From Micromonospora cabrerizensis (GTDB lineage Bacteria; Actinomycetota; Actinomycetes; Mycobacteriales; Micromonosporaceae), in contig NZ_JAKKFI010000079.1 of the NCBI RefSeq assembly GCF_022230955.1, positions 41,166-105,165 of the forward strand: DNA of 64,000 nt. The letters are read 5' to 3'. Below the pieces are notes generated by a model, which worked only from the letters and a program-made list of their open reading frames with translations, was not told the origin of the DNA and did not search any database. A program made the translations under genes and the position numbers. Within the stretch, counting starts at the first letter, position 1. Each line of letters starts with the position of its first letter. Of this stretch, positions 58,854 to 64,000 are shown one piece after another.

Positions 58854-59514
58854 CCCTGCCACCGCCCGAGGCGAGCAGACCCGGCAGCTGATCCGGGACA
58901 CCGCGTTGCGGCTGTTCCGCGAACGCGGCTACGCCCAGACCACCATGCGGGCGATCGCGCAGGAGGCCGGCGTGGCGGTCGGCAACGCCTACTACTACTT
59001 CGGTTCCAAGGACCACCTGATCCAGGAGTTCTACGCCCAGGCACAGATCGAGCACCGGGCCGCCGCGCAGCCCGTGCTCGACCGGGAGGAGGCGTTCGGT
59101 CCGCGGCTCGCCGGAGTGCTGCACGCGGGGATCGACGTGTTGACGCCCTCGCACGAATTCGCGGCGACCTTCTTCAAGACAGCGGCGGAGCCCACCTCCC
59201 CGTTGAGCCCCTTCTCCGCGGAGTCCTCCGGGCCCCGGGAGGCGGCCATCGACCTCTTCGGCGAGGTGTTGACGGGCTCGACGGCCAAGGTCGACGCCGA
59301 GCTGCGCCCACAGCTGCCCGAGCTGCTCTGGCTCGCGTACATGGGCGTGATCCTCTACTGGGTGCACGACCGATCGCCCGGCCAGACCAAGACCCGCCAG
59401 CTGATCGACGGGGCCGTACCACTGGTCGACCGGCTCGTGGCGCTGTCCCGGCTCCGGGTCCTGCGGCCGGTGACCCGACAGGTGCTCGACCTGATTCGCA
59501 CGCTCCGTCACTGA
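58816..59514 (+). CDS. TetR-family transcriptional regulator
   Basis: 232 residues from ATG 58816 (GTG 58807 would add three). Helix-turn-helix at about 18-65 with the typical TMRAIAQEAGVAVGNAYYYFGSKDHL; the rest is an all-helical ligand and dimer domain, hydrophobic at 155-180. It overlaps the DCC gene by 38 bp and is the third gene of the operon whose promoter carries two TTGAAC/GTTCAA palindromes, which it probably binds. The ligand is unknown. Confidence 0.92.
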   Translation: MTEQPAQTTTAGDPATARGEQTRQLIRDTALRLFRERGYAQTTMRAIAQEAGVAVGNAYYYFGSKDHLIQEFYAQAQIEHRAAAQPVLDREEAFGPRLAGVLHAGIDVLTPSHEFAATFFKTAAEPTSPLSPFSAESSGPREAAIDLFGEVLTGSTAKVDAELRPQLPELLWLAYMGVILYWVHDRSPGQTKTRQLIDGAVPLVDRLVALSRLRVLRPVTRQVLDLIRTLRH

Positions 59515-59684
59515 CCCGGCCGGCACCGCTCGACCGCGAAGAAGCAGGTCAAGTCCACTTTTAGACACTCCGAACCGACAGCTCGACCCTTGCCCCACGC
59601 CTGTTCGATACGTAGCGTGATCGACATGTCCCGGCCCGCGCAGAGCGCTACCGGTACACCGGAACCGGGACCTGGGGGGAGGTT

Positions 59685-59720
59685 GCGGACCGTGGATCCG
59701 GCCCGGGGTCCACGGTCCGC
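59685..59720. terminator. Terminator between convergent TetR and GNAT genes
   Basis: GCGGACCGTGGA (59685-59696) pairs exactly with 59709-59720, and three further bases extend the stem. It lies 13 bp beyond the GNAT stop at 59734. The other 170 bp of this gap hold nothing that I can name. Confidence 0.75.
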
Positions 59721-59733
59721 GCCCATTGCCGGT

Positions 59734-60396
59734 TCAGCGCGGATAGACCCCGTACGCACGCCAGCCCCGATCGGGGAAACCGGCCGCGTCAGCGACCCGG
59801 GCGGAGGCGTGATTGTCCCGCTCGTGCAGGTAGGTCGGCACCGCCCCCTCGTCGAGGACCCTGCGTGCCGCCTGCGCCACGAGTCGGCGGGCGAGGCCGC
59901 GACCCCGGGCGGCCGGTGCGGTGCCCACAGCCAGCTCGTGCCCGTACGCGTCGTGCCGTTTGATCCCGGCACCCGCCAGGTAGCTGCCGTCCGGGTCACG
60001 GACCACCAGCACGGGCCGGTCGAAGAGCCGCAGCCAGGGCGGCAACCCGGGAGCCGTCGACTCGGTCCACTCCCCCACGTCGGGAAGCGGCGCGGGGGCG
60101 ACACTCCACCGGAAGGGGCCGTCGTGCACGCACCAGTCGGGCAGCCCGACGGCCTCCGGCAGCGCGGCGAGCAGCCGATCCGGTGTACGCCGGACCAGCG
60201 AGCGGATCGCCGCCACCCGCTCCGGCGCCACGGAGAGCACTCCGCTCCGCCCGGTGTCCACGGCGAGCGCGGGGCGCAGTCGGCCGTCCCAGGCCGGCCT
60301 GGCCCGCCGATGCGAGGCGACCACGTGCAGCCCCGGCCCAGCCGGCCACTGCCCGAGCCACGTGGCCAGGTGCAGCTGGAGCCGCCGGTCGAGCAT
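59734..60396 (-). CDS. GNAT-family N-acetyltransferase
   Basis: 220 residues. The acetyl-CoA loop is VGTAPAARGRGLARRLV (about 158-174; R-G-x-G-L-A form), followed by HERDNHASARVADAAGFPDRG, the usual C-terminal region. The N-terminal half is family-specific. Substrate unknown. Single gene with a terminator behind it. Confidence 0.87.
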   Translation of the reverse strand: MLDRRLQLHLATWLGQWPAGPGLHVVASHRRARPAWDGRLRPALAVDTGRSGVLSVAPERVAAIRSLVRRTPDRLLAALPEAVGLPDWCVHDGPFRWSVAPAPLPDVGEWTESTAPGLPPWLRLFDRPVLVVRDPDGSYLAGAGIKRHDAYGHELAVGTAPAARGRGLARRLVAQAARRVLDEGAVPTYLHERDNHASARVADAAGFPDRGWRAYGVYPR

Positions 60397-60567
60397 GCAG
60401 ACCTCCCCCGTCGCCCGGCCCGTCGTGGATCACCGTACGCCCGGCGGCCCGGCCGGGCGGACGAACCGTCAGGGCCGAGCCGGCCGAGCGCCGGGGGAAC
60501 CAGCCTCACCTATCGACCGTCATATGTATTTCCATACCTGGACACCTTTATTTGGGACGGTGAACGC

Positions 60568-60762
60568 ATGCCGATTCAGCCGAACGACCGCTACCAGCAG
60601 GACCCCGAGCGACTCTGGCAGGCAGCGGAGACCGTCGGCGGCGTCCCGCCCCAGCCGCGCTACCGGAACCCCCGGGCGGTCGGCCGGGGCACCCTGTCCT
60701 GGTCCGGGCTGAACAAGCTGTCCGTCGGCAGCTCCGGCAGGCACCGCCTGAACACCCACTGA
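60568..60762 (+). CDS. Possible small protein of 64 residues
   Basis: ATG 60568 with GGGACGG 7-8 bases upstream opens a 64-codon frame (MPIQPNDRYQQDPERLWQAA...LNTH), hydrophilic with no membrane segment and a basic C-terminus. Upstream, at 60520-60555, is a rare AT-rich stretch containing an inverted TATG/CATA pair that could be a promoter. No recognised family. It is a plausible but unproven gene. Confidence 0.45.
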   Translation: MPIQPNDRYQQDPERLWQAAETVGGVPPQPRYRNPRAVGRGTLSWSGLNKLSVGSSGRHRLNTH

Positions 60763-60887
60763 CGCAGAGCGGCCTCTGACGTTTGCGCGGGGCGACACAC
60801 CGGGGAGGTCCAGCGAGGGCATTCGCACACCTGTCGGGTAATTTCTTGTGGTCCGACTTCCGGCCACCGACAGGAGAAGCTCCGCGC

Positions 60888-61406
60888 ATGGGCAAGAAGA
60901 CGATCCACGTCTCCGACTTCAGCGGCACGGTCCTACAGCAGGACGACGAGGTGGTCCGCGTCGTCGTGCTGGAGCACCCGGACCTGGTCGCCGGGCCCGT
61001 GCAGCTGGACGCCACCCCGACCGAGGTGGAGAACCTCGACGACGCCGCGCTGGACGTGGCGGTGGTGGAGATCCATGACCGGCACGGCGGCGGCGAGCCC
61101 CGCCGGGTGGTGTTGACCGCCAGCGAGTTCGACGCGATGGCCACCGACGTGCCGATGGCGCAGCTGCTGAAGACCGCCGAGCGGGTCCGACCGCCCAAGG
61201 CCCGCAAGAGCGTAGAAAAGATCGACTACGGCACTCTGGAAAACGCCGGCAAACCGCACCGGGGACGGGTCACCGAAGAGGAGGCCCGGCTGGTTCGCGA
61301 GCAGCTCGACGAGGTCAACAAGCGCCTCGCCGACGCGGGCGTGCGCCAGATCGACCCAGCCGATCCGGAGCACGCCCTGCGCTACGGCTTCCCCGACGTC
61401 TCCTGA
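60888..61406 (+). CDS. Conserved-looking protein of unknown function
   Basis: 172 residues from ATG 60888, with CAGGAGA upstream. Hydrophilic; N-terminal beta-rich part (KKTIHVSDFSG ... VRVVVLEHP), a middle strand-rich segment and a C-terminal helical part (VTEEEARLVREQLDEVNKRLADAG) ending in a charged tail. No membrane segment, signal or recognised motif. Codon use is normal for the window. It ends 10 bp before the convergent lipoprotein gene. Confidence 0.75.
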   Translation: MGKKTIHVSDFSGTVLQQDDEVVRVVVLEHPDLVAGPVQLDATPTEVENLDDAALDVAVVEIHDRHGGGEPRRVVLTASEFDAMATDVPMAQLLKTAERVRPPKARKSVEKIDYGTLENAGKPHRGRVTEEEARLVREQLDEVNKRLADAGVRQIDPADPEHALRYGFPDVS

Positions 61407-61416
61407 CCCAACTGCG

Positions 61417-61905
61417 TCAGCAGGCCTTCTTCGCCTTGTCGCGGAAGGCGGTCTCGGTGACCGCCTTCCGATCGTCCCCCGAGCCGACGAGGACCTGCTT
61501 CACGCCGAGCCGAGTCACCTCATCCAGGGTGAAATCGACGGTTCGGGAGTTGTGCTCGATGCCGTAGGCGACAACCGAATACTGAACGTCGGCCTGGAAG
61601 GCAACGAGTGGTGAATCCGTATCAATCGCCCAGCCGAGTGGTGGCTGCAACATGGTCACCGCCGTGAGCTTCTCCCCGCCGTCGCGGTAGATCGTCCAAT
61701 TCGTAGCCGGCGTCGCGCCACGGGTGAAGACACTGATCCTCGTCGGAGTGAAGGCAGCGCATTCGGCCAGGACCAGCGTCGGCTGACCGTCGATCTCGCT
61801 CACCGCGATCACTGGTTTGTCTGCAGGGCTACAGGCGGAGAGCCCCGCCAGGGCGGCGAGCGTCACCAGGACGCTCGCCGCACGAATACTCAGTCGGTTC
61901 GACAT
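61417..61905 (-). CDS. Small lipoprotein, candidate immunity protein
   Basis: 162 residues from ATG 61905; a longer frame upstream would overlap the preceding gene. Signal peptide with lipobox LSAC, so the mature protein is anchored outside. The rest is beta-rich with a last Cys (KKAC) and one inner Cys (AECAAF), which may form a disulfide. It lies 7 bp behind the stop of the ALF-repeat/HEARH protein on the same strand, the position of an immunity gene. No family recognised. Confidence 0.7.
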   Translation of the reverse strand: MSNRLSIRAASVLVTLAALAGLSACSPADKPVIAVSEIDGQPTLVLAECAAFTPTRISVFTRGATPATNWTIYRDGGEKLTAVTMLQPPLGWAIDTDSPLVAFQADVQYSVVAYGIEHNSRTVDFTLDEVTRLGVKQVLVGSGDDRKAVTETAFRDKAKKAC

Positions 61906-61912
61906 TCTCCGC

Positions 61913-64000
61913 TCAACACCAAACAATGAGCCAGCACTTGGACCTGTCAACATATGACTGGCCGTAGTACCAGTACTCGCCCTTGTACGGGTTGGCTCCG
62001 ACCTCCCAAGGGTTGCCATTACTGTCATCACCCGTGAGCAGCCAAGAGGCGCCGCTACCGAGGGCGTAGAAGGTAAGGAATTGGCCGGGTGGCAGCCACT
62101 GCCACTGATCGGAGTGTCGTGCCTCGTGCTCGAGTAGGTCAGGGCCGTAGGTGCTGGCATCCACGCCCCTTGCCCGCAACAGGTCCCGATCCCACTCCTC
62201 CTCTTTCAAGTCGAGCCTGAGCTGCTCGCGGGAGTCGTGGTAGAGCATGTAATCGCCGATCGTCATCGTACGCTCATTCGGCGTATCCACACCTGTGCAG
62301 ATGATCTGCTTCGCTCCGGTGAAGCACTCGCCTCCCCAGAGAAGCAATGCCGCCTGGGCGAGGCCGTTGTTGCCCAATACCTGATTTCCCAACCGCCTCG
62401 GGTCCTCGCCGGTGGGCTGGTCCAGCGGCGGTCCGTCCGCCGGCCCGCCCGGGTTCTGTGCCGCCTCCTGACGCTGCAGGGTGACCGCTGCGGCAAGCGC
62501 CGCCGAAGCCTCCGCGGCGGCCTGGTCGGCACTGCGGCCGGCGGCCAGCGCCGAGGCGCGGGCCCGGTCGGCGGCGTCGTACGCAGCGCTGGCGTAGGCG
62601 CTCGCCCGTGCCGCGGCGTCGCTGGCCTGGGCAGCCGACGCGGCAGCGTTTCGTGCGCTCTGCCTCGCGGAGGCGGCGGCCGCCTTGGCGACCTGGGCCG
62701 ACTGCGCCGCCTGGATCGCCGATGCCGCTGCTGCCTGAGCCGACTGGAGCGCCTGCGTGGCGTAGCCGGCAGCCTGGCTGGCCGCCTGCTGGGCTTCCTG
62801 CGCGTAGCGCGCCGCGTCCTCGGCCGCCTTCCGGGCCACCGCCGCGACCCGTGCCGCCTCGGCGGCGTCCCTCCGCGCATTGGCGGCGTAACCGGCCGCC
62901 TCCGCGACCAGGCCACGCACCCGTGCCACGTGGGTGACCGCCTCCAGATCACGACGCTGCGCCCGGAACTGCCCGTCGGTGAGGAAGTCCGTCAGGAACG
63001 CTCGGGACCCCTCCAGGGCCACCTGAGCCGCTGACTTCACCTCGGGGCCACCGGCGGACATGATCTGGCCGACCTTGATCCGGTCGTCAATCTCGGCCGC
63101 GGCGTACCGCCCGGTCATCAGGAACGCGTGCCGGTCGGCCTCCGTGCCGTTGAGCGCCGCCTGTCCCCTGGCCTTCATGGTCGGCCCACCTGCGGTGATC
63201 AACTGGCCGATCTGGATGCGGTCGTCCTGCTCCTTACCCACGTAGTTCCGGGTCCTGAGGAACTCGACCACATCGTCGTGGTCACCGGCCAGAGCTGCCT
63301 TGGCCGCGTCGAGAAGGGCGGGCTTGCCCAGGGCACCGATGTGCCGTACCCGTGCGCGGTCGTCCTCGTCCGCCGCCACGGCGCGACCGGTGGCCAGGAA
63401 GGCTCGCAGGTCGGCCTCGGAACCCGCGAGGGCCTCTGCGGCCGCCTTCTGGGTCCACTTACCGCCGGTGCGGGCGAGTCGCGCGGCGGCGAGACGGCCA
63501 CTGGACAGGACGGTTGCCGAGGGTGCCCCGGCTGCGCTCGCCTCGGCCAGCCACTGCTGCGTCTGCGCGTCCAGCCGGGCCTCCTCGGCCGCGTCGTCCG
63601 CAGCCTGGGCCAGCTCCGCCTGCTCGGCGAGTCGGGCCTCCTTCGCAAGCTGTATGCCGTCCTCCGTCTGGGCCGCCAGCCGTTCCACGTCCGCGACCCG
63701 CGCGGCTTCCTCCACCGCTGCGGCCTGGGTCGCCGCCGTCGTGGCGGTGTTGGCCGCGGCCAACGCGCCCGCCGCGTGCTGGGTGGACTTGGCCGCTGCG
63801 GTCGCGGCGTCACCGGCGTGCGCCGCGGCGTCGTCCGCCGCGGCCGCCGCCGCGGTGGCGTGCGCTGCCGCGTCCATCGCCGCCTGGTACGCCTGGTTTG
63901 CTGCCTGCGCCGACTGCCGGGCGAACCGTTCCGCCTGGTTGGCCGCACGGGTCGCCGCGGCGGCGTTGCGCTGTGCCGCCTCGGCTGCCGCGCGGGCCCG
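61913..64000 (-). CDS. ALF-repeat surface protein with C-terminal HEARH zincin-like domain (partial, N-terminus beyond window)
   Basis: 695 residues visible; the frame runs off the right edge without a start. The first 150 visible residues are Ala-rich helix, then ALF repeats (units like FLATGRAVAADEDDRARV, EFLRTRNYVGKEQDDR, AFLMTGRYAAAEIDDR), a long Ala-rich coiled coil, a Pro/Gly linker and a last domain of about 140 residues. In it, LLEHEARHSDQW gives HExxH and NPWEVGAN a further acid, a zincin-like arrangement. The layout (long stalk, variable enzymatic tip) is that of a polymorphic toxin. The tip also has four Cys. Confidence 0.8.
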   Translation of the reverse strand, partial: RARAAAEAAQRNAAAATRAANQAERFARQSAQAANQAYQAAMDAAAHATAAAAAADDAAAHAGDAATAAAKSTQHAAGALAAANTATTAATQAAAVEEAARVADVERLAAQTEDGIQLAKEARLAEQAELAQAADDAAEEARLDAQTQQWLAEASAAGAPSATVLSSGRLAAARLARTGGKWTQKAAAEALAGSEADLRAFLATGRAVAADEDDRARVRHIGALGKPALLDAAKAALAGDHDDVVEFLRTRNYVGKEQDDRIQIGQLITAGGPTMKARGQAALNGTEADRHAFLMTGRYAAAEIDDRIKVGQIMSAGGPEVKSAAQVALEGSRAFLTDFLTDGQFRAQRRDLEAVTHVARVRGLVAEAAGYAANARRDAAEAARVAAVARKAAEDAARYAQEAQQAASQAAGYATQALQSAQAAAASAIQAAQSAQVAKAAAASARQSARNAAASAAQASDAAARASAYASAAYDAADRARASALAAGRSADQAAAEASAALAAAVTLQRQEAAQNPGGPADGPPLDQPTGEDPRRLGNQVLGNNGLAQAALLLWGGECFTGAKQIICTGVDTPNERTMTIGDYMLYHDSREQLRLDLKEEEWDRDLLRARGVDASTYGPDLLEHEARHSDQWQWLPPGQFLTFYALGSGASWLLTGDDSNGNPWEVGANPYKGEYWYYGQSYVDRSKCWLIVWC

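Overview
The window is high-GC DNA, dense with genes on both strands, with many GTG starts, many 4-bp ATGA/GTGA overlaps and several promoters placed for leaderless transcripts. Gene content (gatCAB order, a RskA-type anti-sigma factor, tandem DUF6232 proteins, GAF/SpoIIE-type phosphatase, ALF-repeat surface protein, GGDEF-EAL proteins with long membrane domains) points to a filamentous actinomycete, most likely Micromonospora or a close relative in the Micromonosporaceae. That placement is an inference from composition and families, not from a marker gene. It looks like ordinary chromosome. I see no rRNA, tRNA, CRISPR array, insertion sequence or phage.

Region by region. 1-7.7 kb: the end of an unknown gene, a secreted zinc-protease-like lipoprotein, then a ROK regulator diverging from a polar amino acid ABC transporter operon that also holds an asparaginase and CutC. 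7.7-11.3 kb: a beta-mannosidase diverging from a LacI-family regulator. 11.3-20.2 kb: a membrane EAL protein, a small PH-like membrane protein, a 2-hydroxyacid dehydrogenase, a GAF-PP2C phosphatase, a lipoprotein sugar dehydrogenase and a membrane metallophosphoesterase. 20.2-31.5 kb: a large inverted repeat, an AceE-like thiamine enzyme, gatCAB, a GGDEF-EAL protein and ligA. 31.5-33.1 kb: a membrane-anchored PemK/MazF-like protein and a repeat-rich stretch with two copies of a 78-bp stem-loop. 33.1-38.0 kb: an ADP-ribosylglycohydrolase, a VOC protein, a MetE-like protein, mnmA and a cysteine desulfurase, the last two acting together in tRNA 2-thiolation.

38.0-41.3 kb: a sortase/DUF4397 pair diverging from an ECF sigma/anti-sigma pair, with two matching promoter motifs (GCATCC, 17 bp, CGWA) back to back, which suggests that the sigma factor drives both its own operon and the surface operon. 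41.4-48.3 kb: etfBA, a GNAT protein, DUF202 and PLDc_N membrane proteins, a thiamine diphosphate enzyme and an enoyl-CoA hydratase. 48.4-54.7 kb: two DUF6232 membrane proteins, a DoxX-like protein, a helical protein, ribokinase and two ABC systems. 54.8-59.5 kb: a ROK regulator diverging from a GH3 hexosaminidase with a clear operator between them, then a TetR-controlled operon of a membrane protein, a DCC thiol oxidoreductase and the TetR gene, with two palindromic operators at its promoter.

59.7-64.0 kb: a GNAT protein, two uncharacterised genes, and finally the 3' part of a large ALF-repeat protein ending in a zincin-like HEARH domain, followed after 7 bp by a small lipoprotein. I read the last pair as a candidate polymorphic toxin and immunity pair; it is the most promising undescribed system here.
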